Source of the DNA: Margaritifera margaritifera
Lineage: Eukaryota > Mollusca > Bivalvia > Unionida > Margaritiferidae
Direction: 5' to 3'
DNA: 64,000 nt
NCBI GenBank assembly: GCA_029931535.1
Contig: JAQPZY010001625.1
Coordinates: forward strand, 5,396,501-5,460,500
In this document: positions 1 through 10,702 of the stretch, piece by piece
Numbering within the stretch: the stretch's first letter is position 1
How the letters are laid out: each line of letters starts with the position of its first letter
The notes under the pieces: model-generated
The model's input: the letters and a program-made list of their open reading frames with translations, nothing else
What the model was told of the DNA's origin: nothing
Database searches by the model: none
Program-made: the position numbers and the translations under genes

Positions 1-310
1 AGGATTGACTGTTTGTCATCTATCGACGATGATGTATGGAACCGACTAATGTCGGGGGAGGCAGTTGGTATAGATTTAAAATGCATGTCCTTCTTACTCT
101 CAAAATGTCCTAGCATAGTAGCGAAAAGAGGTAGTATATTATCATCTAAGTCAACCAAATCTGTGCAAAGATAGTTATAAAATGTCCTTGAATCTTTTTG
201 TTTTACAACCCATGGATATGTAATACCCTTTGGTCCTTATTTTTTCACACATGCATATATAAAGTATTTGTTACCACATATCGTCATTTCTTTTTCCATG
301 TCTATACGGG
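1..310 (-). pseudogene. degraded coding remnant, unknown family, truncated by window edge
   Basis: The minus strand stays open for about 100 codons across this stretch with a single in-frame TAA (plus-strand position near 239). The composition is protein-like, with spaced aromatic and charged residues and phrases such as TYPWVVKQKDSRTFYNYL. No start codon or upstream part is visible as an independent gene, and the 3' end runs off the window. I do not recognise the family. It may belong to the same decayed unit as the coding traces at 430-3,480. A chance open frame in AT-rich DNA is possible but less likely given the amino-acid composition. Confidence 0.35.
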
Positions 311-479
311 GCTTGCTCCCTGTGATTTCTATTTTGATTATAATTATGTTGTCTTATTAATTTTATAATTGTTTATTGCACAAAAGATAATTGTAAATAA
401 TCCAATTTTCTTTACCTCGTTCGACTTGGTTTGTTTTGCGGCAGAAAGTTTTATTTATTGCCCTTGCATTTTTTTGAGG

Positions 480-665
480 AGTGCTTGTTTGTTTTTGATA
501 TAGTACAGTTCTCCAATAATATAAAAAGTTCAATACAGAAATGTCATTTGGAGTATAAACGTTCACCGATAAAGATGAATTCCACAAAGAAAAAATATGA
601 TCTACCCTACCAAAAGTTAAGCGAAGTCGAATATGATGCTATGCCATGCAACCAGACAGCGTGTT
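480..665 (+). repeat. left copy of a diverged direct duplication
   Basis: This stretch is a diverged copy of 1,665-1,835. Both begin GTTTGTTTTTGATA and share the segment TATGATCTACCCTACCAAAA. In this copy the frame reads a short peptide with YDLPYQKLSEVEYDAMPC. The right copy encodes a related peptide but in a shifted frame, so the similarity is at coding level and at least one copy has decayed. The copies lie about 1.19 kb apart. Confidence 0.55.
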
Positions 666-699
666 GATGGTATAGTGTGAGTGCTGGTCACTCCAACTT

Positions 700-1185
700 G
701 AAAATGAAAATAAAAAAATGAAAATTTAAAAACCAAAATTTAAAATGAAAACTGAAAATGAACATTTATAAATAAAAATTTTAAAATTAAAATTTTTACA
801 AAAAATGGAAGACGAAAATTGAAAATGACAAATAAAAATGAAAATTGAAAAACCAAACTTGAAAAAAAACTTGATAATGAAAATATGAAAATGAAATTGA
901 AAAAGCAAAATTGAAAATGAAAATTTACAAACCAAAGTTGAAAATAAAAATTGAACATGACAATTTAAAAAATGAAATTTGAAAAACCAACTTTTAAAAT
1001 GAAAATTGAAAATGAAAATTGGAAAACAAAAATGTGAAAATGAAAATTAACAATGAAAACTTGAAAATGAAAATTAAAAATAAAATTAAGAAATAAAGAT
1101 TGAAAAAACAAATATTAAAAATGAAAATTGAAAAACCAAATTTGAAAATGAATATTGATAATGAAAACATTAAAAAGAAAATTGG
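700..1185. repeat. A-rich low-complexity tract
   Basis: About 480 bp of irregular GAAAATGAAAATT / GAAAAACCAAA-type units with no fixed period. The long minus-strand frames here are phenylalanine-rich translations of low-complexity sequence and are not genes. Confidence 0.8.
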
Positions 1186-1664
1186 AAATACCAGCAGCTG
1201 TAACCACTACCGCTACTACTACCACAGAAGAAGTAGGACTTGACCGTGGAAAAGTTGTAAGGCAGTTGCAGTTGATGTTGTCAAGTCCATAATTTTTTTT
1301 CTTCGAAACCCAAGGGTCCTTTTCAGGGCCACCCAATTCTGTTAGAAACAGAGACACTATTCAGTTATTGTCAATCTGTATTTTATGTTTGTGTATATCT
1401 ATGTCTTCCACAAAAAACTAAAACTTGAACCCCTTACCTCTCTTGTGTGATTGTTTATATGTATTTTTGTGGGAATGGAGTGTGTAAGCACTCCTACCCT
1501 TGCCTGTGTGTGGTGGGCATTTTTACAGACTGAAAAAATCTTTTCTGAACAAGTCGAAAACACTCCATCTACGATACATAACTTCGATATAGTTTAGTTT
1601 TTGCCATTTAAAAAAATAATGGAACTCACGACTTTGATATAAAGGTACACCAAACCTTACGCCA

Positions 1665-1835
1665 AGCTTTGTTTGTTTTTGATACAGTATAGTTCTCCAA
1701 TATCAAAATGTTCCAAGACATAAATATCATTCTGAATGCAGACTTTCACCAAGAAAGATGCTTTCTACACACAAACATATGATCTACCCTACCAAAAGTT
1801 AAAAGAAGATCAATGTGATGTCACTCCATGCAGCC
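1665..1835 (+). repeat. right copy of a diverged direct duplication
   Basis: Partner of 480-665. It keeps the TATGATCTACCCTACCAAAA core and the following coding similarity (PCSQS versus PCNQT after the core), but it is shifted relative to its own upstream ATG. It lies directly in front of the F-box-like repeats at 1,869-2,215. Confidence 0.55.
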
Positions 1836-1868
1836 AGAGTGATGCTGCGCCCAGCATTCCTGTGAATG

Positions 1869-2212
1869 GATAGTTTAGAAGAGCACGTTCAAAATTTACC
1901 TTTGGAATTGTGAGAACGCATTTACCAGTATTTTGTAAAGATTCAAGTGAGACTCAAAACGACAAACGATTTCGACATTTTAAAACTTGCTATCTAAATA
2001 GTATAAGAAGGCCAATTCTCGGGAAAGACTATGACAGAAACAAAACTCTTCGTGGATATAAGGTTCTCGATGCCACGACTTCTGCAATTAGTGTGGCACC
2101 CAGTTACATTTTTATAATGGACTGTTTAGAAGAGCACATTCAGAATCTACCGTTGGAACTGCGTGTGCGCATTTACAGAGAGTTTGTCAAGATGAAAGTG
2201 AAATGCAAATAA
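1869..2212 (+). pseudogene. decayed repeat module with F-box-like LPLELR motifs
   Basis: Two near-identical starts occur, at 1,869 (MDSLEEHVQNLPLEL then a stop) and at 2,117 (MDCLEEHIQNLPLELRVRIY). The core LPxELRxRIYxxF resembles the opening helix of F-box-like domains, which recruit SCF ubiquitin ligase subunits and also occur in proteins of large DNA viruses. The open frame from 1,910 to 2,212 links the two. A further diverged repeat of the linking segment (the KTCYLNS region) lies at about 2,219-2,390, and a third LPxDSLRQIYEQY motif lies near 2,526. The whole is a tandemly repeated, frameshifted coding remnant. The F-box assignment rests on a short motif only. Confidence 0.4.
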
Positions 2213-2394
2213 CAATTGCATCCGAAATGGCATAGACCTTTTAATCATTGGTATCTAAATGTTATAAAAAAGACTGATTATTTTGAAAAAGTTCAAATAG
2301 TCAAACATTGATTAACTGCGAACACCTTATAAGACTCTCTATGCCATGACTTCTGTCATCAGTGTTACATCAAATTCCATTGAAGGAAGTCAAT

Positions 2395-2860
2395 GACAGC
2401 ATTCAAAAATTGGAGGATTATCAAGTACTTTTACAGAACTGATTCCACAAGAAGATACGCTTCCTTTGAATTTTGGACGACATGCCTTGTGTATGTTAGT
2501 GACTACATTTCTTGGCTTTCGTTTACCGGCAGATTCTTTGCGGCAAATTTATGAACAGTACATGCAAAGACATGACAGCCAAAACTTTATCTCTGCACGA
2601 AAAACTCATTATGTTAAAAGTGCTACGAATAGTAATGAATACAACCTCTGTACCCCAGTGTGAGGAAGAGATTCGTCGCACTTTATCTACTCTTCATACT
2701 TACCAAGAAGTGTGTATATCTAGTTGGCTATACCAACAGATTTATGACTGGAAGGATGTACCTGACTGAAAAAGTTTTGGATTCGACACTTGGAAACAAG
2801 AGTTAACTGATTATGCCAAAGACATTGCGTGTAGCTGATGAAAGAAAGAAAACATGAACT
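2395..2860 (+). pseudogene. continuation of the decayed coding block
   Basis: Open stretches in two frames (2,466-2,663 and 2,512-2,769) together look like one frameshifted coding sequence. The first contains LPADSLRQIYEQYMQ, similar in layout to the LPLELRxRIY motif upstream. The second ends in a charged peptide (EEEIRRTLSTLHTYQEV). There is no recognisable catalytic motif. It is probably part of the same repeated gene remnant as 1,869-2,212. Confidence 0.3.
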
Positions 2861-2936
2861 TTGCTTTTTTTTTATAAAGTGTAAATATATTGTACCGTGA
2901 AAGAAAAAACACGGACAATCTCTCTCCCCATGTATG

Positions 2937-3060
<124 letters not shown>

Positions 3061-3085
3061 CTCCACTACCTAAGAGAATACACTT

Positions 3086-3508
3086 ATGCTGTTTCAATCT
3101 GTGAAGATGGAAGACCCACAACAGATGACACTTCTTGTCAGAGATTTACAGAGAGTCATTCAAAAATATATTTTCAACAGGAATTCTGGAGAAACACCAG
3201 ACTACTCCTCTGTTATGTCAGTCAAGGGAAAGGACATTGGGCTCAAAAATGACCACAACGTCAAAGAAAAGGAACTTCTACGACAAGAAAAAAGAGACAC
3301 AAACGTAAAGATACGTGTTATCATTGTCAAGAAAAAATAGTGTCCCAAGAAAGTAAAAAAAAGAGAAAAAGGAGGAAAGTTCATTAGAAGAAGAAAAAGG
3401 AGAAGAAACAAGAACCCATTCATACAAAGAAATTTAAAGCAAGACAAGCAGAAGAAACAACAAAAGAGCCCATTCCGGTGAACAAATTTAAAAACAAAAG
3501 ACAGTAAA
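3086..3508 (+). pseudogene. decayed coding remnant with degenerate CCHC zinc knuckle and basic tail
   Basis: An 84-codon frame starts at 3,086. In a neighbouring frame near 3,208 the peptide CYVSQGKGHWAQK followed by a stop has the spacing of a CX2CX4HX4C zinc knuckle, with the second Cys read as Ser and the last Cys position read as a stop codon. A second CYHC motif follows near 3,313, then a long Lys/Arg-rich stretch to the TAA at about 3,506. Zinc knuckles bind RNA or single-stranded DNA and are typical of gag-like and some cellular proteins. Gene identity is unknown, and frame changes show it is broken. Confidence 0.35.
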
Positions 3509-3509
3509 A

Positions 3510-4480
3510 GAAGAAGACAAAGTGGATTTTTGTGATGTGCTTTGAAATTTCATTGTGATTCTTATTCCTGAGAATATACCCCCCCCCCAAAAAAAAGAAA
3601 AAGAAATTGTCTCCTTGTCTTGATTTATTTTTCTAGTATGAATAACATAACACACACATATATATACACACACACGTGATGGTCACTCTAAATGGTGTTT
3701 CGATAGTAGATAACTGGATGTTGGATAGTAAATAACTGTTGTTCGCTAATTGGTTCATTTTGTCTGATTGGTCTAGTACTTTTTAATTTGTGCAACAGTA
3801 CTTCGAATCAAACTGATCCCGTATTTTTTTTTTTTTTTTTTTTTTTGAGTCCTGGATATAATGTATGATCTCAAATTTGAATTTCTATAAATTTCTCCAT
3901 GTCTTTATTGAATTAGACGTGGTCGAAGCCCGCGGGGAAAAATATATATCTAGTACTATTTTTAAATTTCTGTATGGTCCATTACTCTCAGTATATCCAC
4001 TACTCGCTGGGTATCCCACGGCAAATTCCAAATATTATAGCCTCAATGTTAAATTCCCATATTTTAAATTAACCAGTGGTCCCAAAATTCTCGTATATTA
4101 CCTACTGACTGGAATTAGGCCTTTTGCATATAAATTCCTGTAGACTAGCCTAGATCCGCTCTTGAATATTTTTCTTGAATAAATAATTAGTTAATTAGAC
4201 TGTGTGATCATAGTGTTCTCTAAATCTTTAAATATACATTATAAGAAAACTTTCCATACAGATTCCCTCAGAAATTTTCCGTAAAGATTCCCTTAACAGA
4301 CATTTCTGTGGATTTCGTTTCCCTGCAGATTCTTTTTGGCAAATGTATGACTGTTTCCCCATAAAAAGGGACATTCCTGTGGGATATTTTGTAATGTGTC
4401 TTTGAAATTTCATTGTAATTTTATTAAAAGGGAATATATACCATAAAAAGTAAGTGTCTTGACTTGTCTTTTGAAGTATG
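3510..4480. other. non-coding; holds a diverged duplication
   Basis: No gene seen. A segment at 3,529-3,650 (TTTGAAATTTCATTGTGAT, then a CTTGTCTTGA tract) recurs diverged at 4,390-4,490, just before the CA/CT microsatellites. The open frame at 3,865-4,143 has no recognisable features and is treated as chance. Confidence 0.5.
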
Positions 4481-4506
4481 AACAAGATATTCACACACAC
4501 ACACGC

Positions 4507-4539
<33 letters not shown>

Positions 4540-4608
4540 CACACACACAAACACAATTTATAATCTACCCCTCTCTCTCGCTCTTAGACACCCACCCGCC
4601 ACATGTAA

Positions 4609-4690
<82 letters not shown>

Positions 4691-4796
4691 TACACACACA
4701 CACACACGCCCACCCGTTCCATGTTAAAATCTCTAAACTACACAAAACATGTGGTAGAATGATTTCGATTTAAATCACTCTTCTGTTTTAAGATAA

Positions 4797-4839
<43 letters not shown>

Positions 4840-4848
4840 AGAGAGAGA
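4507..4848. repeat. compound (CT)n/(CA)n/(GA)n microsatellites
   Basis: (CT)n at about 4,507-4,536 and 4,613-4,675, each running into (CA)n. A third tract at 4,797-4,848 goes (CT)n-(CA)n-(GA)n, which is a palindromic order. The short conserved spacers CACCCACC and ATGTAAAATTCTCT / ATGTTAAAATCTCT between tracts suggest local duplication of the whole compound repeat. Confidence 0.9.
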
Positions 4849-5465
4849 CACCCACCCACGTCAGGAGCCCGATTGCCCATGTTTCAAAACCTCGAACCGA
4901 AAAATGTTAGAATCCATCTTTAGCTTGCCGAAATATTCTATCTGATGTTAGTCATAAAAAAGCAGATAAAAATGTTATAGTACAATCAATCTTAACTCGG
5001 TTATCGGCCGTAATATTTTCCACTCCTTTTGTCTTTAATCTAGAGCATAACACAAGTATTTTTTGGGAAATTCAATCATTATAAGCAATCTCATTGGCTA
5101 ACAAAACCATTTCAACACCTTCATAACTGAATCTACCGCATCTGCTATTCAGCTATCGACAGAGATAGGTGTGAAACTTGTTTACTCCAGGTTTTGCGTA
5201 AAATTCAAAATTTACAGTCCATGGAAGAGAATTGTAACAATGTCATTATTTTGACACACGCCATGAGGAAGTCAAAGCAATAGGCAATGTAGGCTAACTG
5301 AATTTTAGCAAAGTAATATTGTGGCACACACGCCAAATCAAAATGTGTTCGTTCTATAATATTTCAATATAACACTGCTTTTTCAGAAACTGATCATTGA
5401 AAAATATGACAACGATCATTTCTAACAGGATTTACTCTTGTCTTCAGAAACTCATAAAAAGGATA

Positions 5466-5495
5466 ACTCTCTCTCTCTCTCTCTCATCATGAAAA

Positions 5496-5558
<63 letters not shown>
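5466..5558. repeat. (CT)n and (AAT)n microsatellites
   Basis: A short CT run at 5,466-5,484 is followed by about 60 bp of AAT triplets. The poly-leucine minus-strand frame here is an artefact of the triplet repeat. Confidence 0.9.
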
Positions 5559-5559
5559 T

Positions 5560-5764
5560 TTTTATAGTGTCTGTTGCCTGTTGAGTAATAAGGCCAGCTT
5601 ACCTTACAACGTTGGCAACAATGCAAATATATTCATGTTTAACATTTGGTATTTGTACATGAAAAAAGAAGGGATAAGCCCTAATCATCCCTTTTCATTT
5701 ATTAAAAAAATATTTTGATTTTGAAAAATATGGTGTTGACTTTTTTATAAAAAAATTATAGACT

Positions 5765-5820
<56 letters not shown>

Positions 5821-6330
5821 TGATAAGCCTATGACGTAATATTCATTTCAGTTATAAACCACATATTTCCGCCAAAAACATCTAACATTGTTACCATTTT
5901 TAACCAGACTCACCGAACATGAGAAAAAAACACAAAACAAACTATGAACCAATTTGTAGACAATACATTTTTTTTCCTATCCAAGCTGGTGGCCTAATGT
6001 TAAATTCCCGTTTGGGTCTAGAATCGTTTTATCCTATTTAACACAGGTTTCCTATAGACATCTAAAGTGCCCCACTCTACTACTGTTATCTGCACGTTGC
6101 TAAGTATGTATTATTTAAGAAAAGTGTCTGTGTTCGAAATTAAACCTCAATTATTATTATCCACATTTAACATGAAGCAAGAAAGACACATACTGTTGAC
6201 ATCTATGTAAATTTTCCTTTCTTGTTTTATCTAAAATTGTTCAAAACGTTTAGGAATTATAGCAGTAATCTCAAATATATTCCAAAACCATACAGAAGAA
6301 TCATTGTCTTTACTATCTCAAATGAAATGT
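5560..6330. other. non-coding, one (CT)n tract
   Basis: No gene or RNA seen. It contains a (CT)n tract at 5,768-5,814. It ends at the SINE beginning near 6,336. Confidence 0.5.
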
Positions 6331-6335
6331 TAATC

Positions 6336-6574
6336 AGGGTGGCCGAGTGGTCTAAGGCGCTCGCCTTTACCGATCACTGCCATCTCACCTCTGTCTGCGT
6401 GGGTTCGAGTCTCGGTCTCGGCCAATATGGATATAGAAAGCTTGCCAGTAACTTCCCCTGGGTCGGTTGTTCTTCCCGGGGTTTGCCCGGGTTCTTCCTC
6501 CACCAGATAAAACTGCCCGCCATGTATAGCCTATCATGTGCTGAAAAATGGCGTTAAACCCACAACAACAACAA
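6336..6574 (+). mobile_element. tRNA-derived SINE
   Basis: The 5' part is a tRNA-like head. TGGCCGAGTGG at 6,340-6,350 fits an RNA polymerase III A box with a Leu/Ser-type D-loop, and GGGTTCGAGTC at 6,401-6,411 fits the B box, about 50 bp downstream. There is no proper acceptor-stem partner. The sequence continues into a GC-rich body (TTCTTCCCGGGGTTTGCCCG) and ends in GGCGTTAAACC plus an ACAAC simple tail, as in animal SINEs. The tail style is like mollusc SINEs from general knowledge. The plus-strand open frame over it is incidental. Confidence 0.8.
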
Positions 6575-7290
6575 TCATTTAGAAATAGCTACCACGCGTA
6601 CGTATATTTTTTACATCATTACTGTCATCAGGCAAATGTTTAAAGAATGTAAGTGTTATACTAAGCTAATTGATATCAGTTGTGATGTATCTAAACACAT
6701 ATTTATATAGTTGTACAAAATTAGATGTTCCATTTTGTAAATACGTTTGTTGATCAGCATTCCTCTTTTAGTTTGTTATGTGATTCTTTGTTGTGTTTGA
6801 AGATCATTATTATCCTGAATTTGATAAACCTGACGTAATCTCTGTTAAAGAAGAAATAAAGTCAGTCAATCAGTCAGTCATACATACATACATACATACA
6901 TAAAAAAAATATTACTCACTTATTATTGACATAATACATTTCTCACCTATTATTGAATATGTATACCTACGTATCTGCCAGGTGTAAATAAGTACCAATA
7001 TGCTTATGCCATTAAACTCATCACATTCATTAACGTGATCATTATAAGCATAGAGAACAACGAAAGGTTTCTTTAAGTTCATTGTATAAGCAAGTTTGGC
7101 CAATATTTATAATTAGCATATGGAATAAATTAGTTAGTTTCGTTTCATATTATCACAGAAACAGAAAAATGTATTCGTGTGGAAAGTGTCTATTGTGTGG
7201 CATGCAGGGAATATCGTGAAAATGGCAGATTAAACAAGAAATGCGAAATAGCACCGTTATACATACCATTATAGTATATATGAATACGAA
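6575..7290. other. non-coding
   Basis: No gene seen. A short CAGT/CATA tetranucleotide run is present at 6,868-6,902. The open frame at 6,912-7,103 on the minus strand shows no recognisable motif. Confidence 0.5.
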
Positions 7291-7292
7291 TT

Positions 7293-7295
<3 letters not shown>

Positions 7296-7350
<55 letters not shown>
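7296..7350. repeat. (GA)n microsatellite
   Basis: About 55 bp of GA dinucleotides. Confidence 0.95.
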
Positions 7351-7353
<3 letters not shown>

Positions 7354-7428
7354 TGAAACGCATATAGTTAGTCAGCCAAGAACTTGCCTGAAAGATCATA
7401 ATTAGATCAAGGGTAATATAAGTCTAAA

Positions 7429-7905
7429 TACACTGTACAACGAGACTTCCAAATAACAGTATAGTTTTACACTTTACAACGAGACTTCCAAATAACAGTA
7501 TAGTTTTACACTGTACAACGAGGCTTCCAAATAACAGTATAGTTTTACACTGTACAACAAGACTTCCAAATAATAGTATTGTTTTACACTGTACAACGAG
7601 ACTTCCAAATAACAGTATAGTTTTACACTGTACAAGGAGACTTCCAAATAACAGTAGTGTTTAACACTGTACAACGAGACTTCCAAATAACAGTATAGTT
7701 TTACACTGTACAACAAGACTTCCAAATAACAGTATAGTTTTATACTGTACAAGGAGACTTCCAAATAACAGTATAGTTTTACACTGTACAAGGAGACTTC
7801 CAAATAACAGTATAGTTTTACACTGCACAACGAGACTTCCAAATAACAGTATAGTTTTACACTGTACAACGAGACTTCCAAATAACAGTATAGTTTTACA
7901 ACAAG
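7429..7905. repeat. 39-bp minisatellite, about 12 copies
   Basis: Unit ACTGTACAACGAGACTTCCA followed by AATAACAGTATAGTTTTAC (39 bp), repeated head to tail about 12 times with single-base variants (ACGAG, ACAAG, AGGAG). The unit is 13 codons long, so the minus strand reads open as a 13-residue peptide repeat (EVSLYSVKLYCYL). This is a by-product of the period. There is no start context or flanking gene. Confidence 0.95.
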
Positions 7906-9408
7906 AAACTTACAGAATTTTGAGAATAATCTTTAATAGACCATGGTTTTTGTTCTTTTTTTATGAGATCTAGGTTTTGGAATGGAGGTCAGGTAATCTA
8001 TTTGACTCAGCAATGTTCTTTTACTCTGTATTAGGTGTCGGGTAACTTTAAGGTGGGGTATTTTTTATGTTGACATTGTTGAGCGTAATTGGTTTCTAAG
8101 GCTAAGGAAATCCATATATCGTGATATATAAGTGCACGAATGGGATTTCTTCTGAAACAGAAAACTTCGCAGAGCACACGAATCCTGCGGTTTTGCTATG
8201 ACGCAACTAATGCAATGCGGTTTCCTGGTGTCACTCAAAATATAGATGGCAGAAAATAGAACTAAGTTTGTTTGTTGTTGTTGTTGTATTTTGTTTTGTT
8301 TTGTTTTTCTACCGTGCCACAAAGCCAAGAACGATGCTAAGTGATTTCATTTTTTTTTCTTTAAAAACATATTTATACTTATTTAATATGCCACTAGCAC
8401 TGCACAGGCTATTACAATAATGGATCTTTTCAAAGTGAGGTGTAAAATGGCACTTCTGGTAACATATTTGCAAGCATGTTTGATGGTGGACCGTTTCAAG
8501 AGGCGGTATCTTTATTAAAGTAGTACAAAATATGGGATTTTCTCTTTGCTATTTTAAGTGTCTAGGAAAAATCTACAAACTGAGGCACAGGAGAAAGTTT
8601 TAACGGTTACATTTTTATTTTGATCTAAAAAAAACAAACTTATATGATGACATAACTTGAATTAATAGTTGCAAGAGACCTGTAATTGGACAGGTTAGTG
8701 CTGTCACAAGTTGTCTCCCTTACACGTTTAATTGCCAATCGGAATATAACTCGGCCATTTCCGTCAGGTCTAGAATAACCTCATATGTAATTGTAGGAAT
8801 ACACATTCAATTTGAGGGATGGGGGATTTGTCTCCAGCGAAGTGCACCACATATGTTGCGACAGAAAAGACCGACTATGATCCGATTATGACTTTGTCTG
8901 CTTCCGCCGCCGTATTGTACCGCGGTGTTTAAAGGTCCCCAGAAATGAAAGGTAAAGTCGGTCCGATAATGAAGTCTTGACCTGAAACTGGCTACTCTTA
9001 TTGTGAAACTGGACACAAGTCCGTGTGTATTAGTCACAACTAGTAAGATAGTCCTCTGAAAACGTGGGAAAATGATGGAGAAAGTCAACCGATTCGACTT
9101 TACGGGGTGAACACATGCTCGGAGGGATATTTATATAATATTTTTTTTACAATTGCGGACATGTGTATATTCATGAAAGATTGAAAAGCATCACCTCCAT
9201 GGTCCTTTTTCTTCCCAGATTTTCAACGCCTGCCGCCCTATGTGCTCCATCACTCTCACCGCTCCATGTCTGGCGACAAGAATCAACAATTACAAATTCA
9301 GAATAGTTTATTCACGTAAGTAGATGATGTTTATATATAGTGTTTACAAATTTATAAATTATGATCATGGAAAGTGCAAAGCATACAATAATGAATGTTG
9401 CAGATGAG
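7906..9408. other. non-coding flank of the Polinton
   Basis: No gene I can support. Minus-strand open frames at 8,065-8,328 and 8,807-9,088 have no recognisable motif, no clear splice context and ordinary composition, so they are left uncalled. Confidence 0.5.
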
Positions 9409-9414
9409 ATAACA
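9409..9414. repeat. Polinton target-site duplication, left (ATAACA)
   Basis: ATAACA here equals ATAACA at 24,802-24,807, just outside the right TIR. Polintons make 6-bp duplications, so length and position fit. Two extra bases (GC) separate this copy from the first base shared by both TIRs. Confidence 0.85.
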
Positions 9415-9416
9415 GC

Positions 9417-9664
9417 AGTAGTTATAAAGGCCAATTCTGGCCTACTAGTTCTATCCTACACTTCGACCTTGTGGATCAGGCCCCTCGCTCACGCTCGGGC
9501 CCTTCCCGCTACGGTCTCCGATTCGGTACAATGAAAACCAGGATAGAACTAGCGAGCCAGTGCTCGGCCTTTATAACTACTACAAAGATACACTACACAT
9601 ATTTATACACATATGTATACATATCTACCTCCAATTTTACTCCCCCCTCTATAATAATTTCACA
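9417..9664 (+). repeat. Polinton left terminal inverted repeat
   Basis: 248 bp, starting AGTAGTTATAAAGGCC, with only a few mismatches to the reverse complement of 24,554-24,801. The outer 165 bp (9,417-9,581) is itself a fold-back: its first about 40 bases pair with its last about 40 (GGCCTTTATAACTACT ends at 9,581). Inside it GGCCC (9,479-9,483) pairs with GGGCC (9,497-9,501) around a 13-base loop. The predicted shape is a branched hairpin. The minus-strand charged-protein gene ends inside it at 9,660. Confidence 0.95.
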
Positions 9665-10692
9665 CCAAATTTTTTTCACTATAAATATCTATTAGTTTAA
9701 TTCTTTCGTCTCGTGTTAAATCATGTTTATTTAGTGGATGCTCTTCTTCATAAAATTTTTCATTATAAAGTTTTGCTAAAATATAGTTACTACTACCATC
9801 TATTTCTACTAATTCTGGTTTTACTTCTGGTACAAATTCTTTGTAAGCAGGAATATCGTCTAATTCTATTCCATCTTTTGTTGCTATAACTTGTGCAAGT
9901 TTTTTCCGATGATTAACATCTTCTGGTTTTGTGCGTGTTAATCTATTATTGAAATCTCTGGTGAAATTTTTTAATCGCAAATTTTGAAGTCTTAATGGTT
10001 TTAAAAAAAAATTCCTCTTCAAGTTGCCATTTTATCTTAGGTTCTATATATTTTACCCCGCCAAGTTCTTTTTCAAAATCTAATTTTTCTGTATCTGGTA
10101 ATTTTTTACGACTTCTTCGATACGATCTGCAGCCTCCATTGCAGTATAAATTTCCAGTTAATTGTAAGAAAACTTCTTATCTCCTTCAACAAATTCAGAA
10201 GCAAATATAAAATACGATGTAGCTAGTGCATGAACATCATCTGGTTCCTCATGAACTGCTAATACAGTTTCAACATCATTATAATCTAATCCTATTTCTT
10301 TGAAGAATCTTCTTTTTGCAAAAATCTTCTTTTAGTTTTGGATTTTTGTGAAGCGAATGTTTTTTTTTCTTGTAACATGTTCTTCAAGACACTTTGAGTT
10401 TTTTGTATGTCGATTTTTTTCTGCATCAACCGAAAACTTTCTTTTACCAATAACCTTTGCTGTTAATATCAACAAAACAGTTTCGTGTTCAAATTCAAGT
10501 ATGATATCATGCAACAGGTCTTCCAATGAATTTTCCATTTTTAACTTTGCACGATCTGAGTAAAAATTTAACGAAAGCATCGTATCGATATAATTGATCT
10601 CGCAACTGTTCAGTTATCATCTTGTAAACTGAAAAGTAATTCTTCTCACCATTATCGCTACCAGGAACTCCAGCAACAACATTAGTTATCAT
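9660..10692 (-). pseudogene. Polinton hypothetical charged protein, frameshifted
   Basis: The minus strand is open in consecutive, changing frames from an ATG at 10,692 to a stop at 9,660, inside the left TIR. Pieces: 10,692-10,507; 10,580-10,332; about 10,325-10,082 (one in-frame TAA near 10,161); then 10,022-9,660. Each piece is rich in Glu, Lys and Asp, for example EKLDFEKELGG and RDERIKLIDIYSEK. I recognise no domain or signal peptide. The start lies 10 bp after the fibre gene's stop, so the two are probably co-transcribed. At about 330 codons it could be a structural or accessory protein. It may be two genes, and the joining of the pieces is inferred from codon-like composition. Confidence 0.55.
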
Positions 10693-10702
10693 TTAAAATT
10701 GC

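Noticed and set aside
4478..4762. 94-codon Ser/Leu/Thr/His frame
   Set aside because: Translation of CT/CA dinucleotide repeats.
6336..6420. functional tRNA gene
   Set aside because: A and B boxes are present, but there is no closing acceptor stem and the sequence continues as a SINE body with a simple tail.
7474..7881. 135-codon minus-strand frame with a 13-residue repeat
   Set aside because: It is the translation of a 39-bp minisatellite whose period is a multiple of three; no gene context.
9471..9695. 74-codon frame at the Polinton end, mirrored at 24,538-24,810
   Set aside because: It lies within the TIR palindrome and appears twice only because the TIR is duplicated; no start motif.
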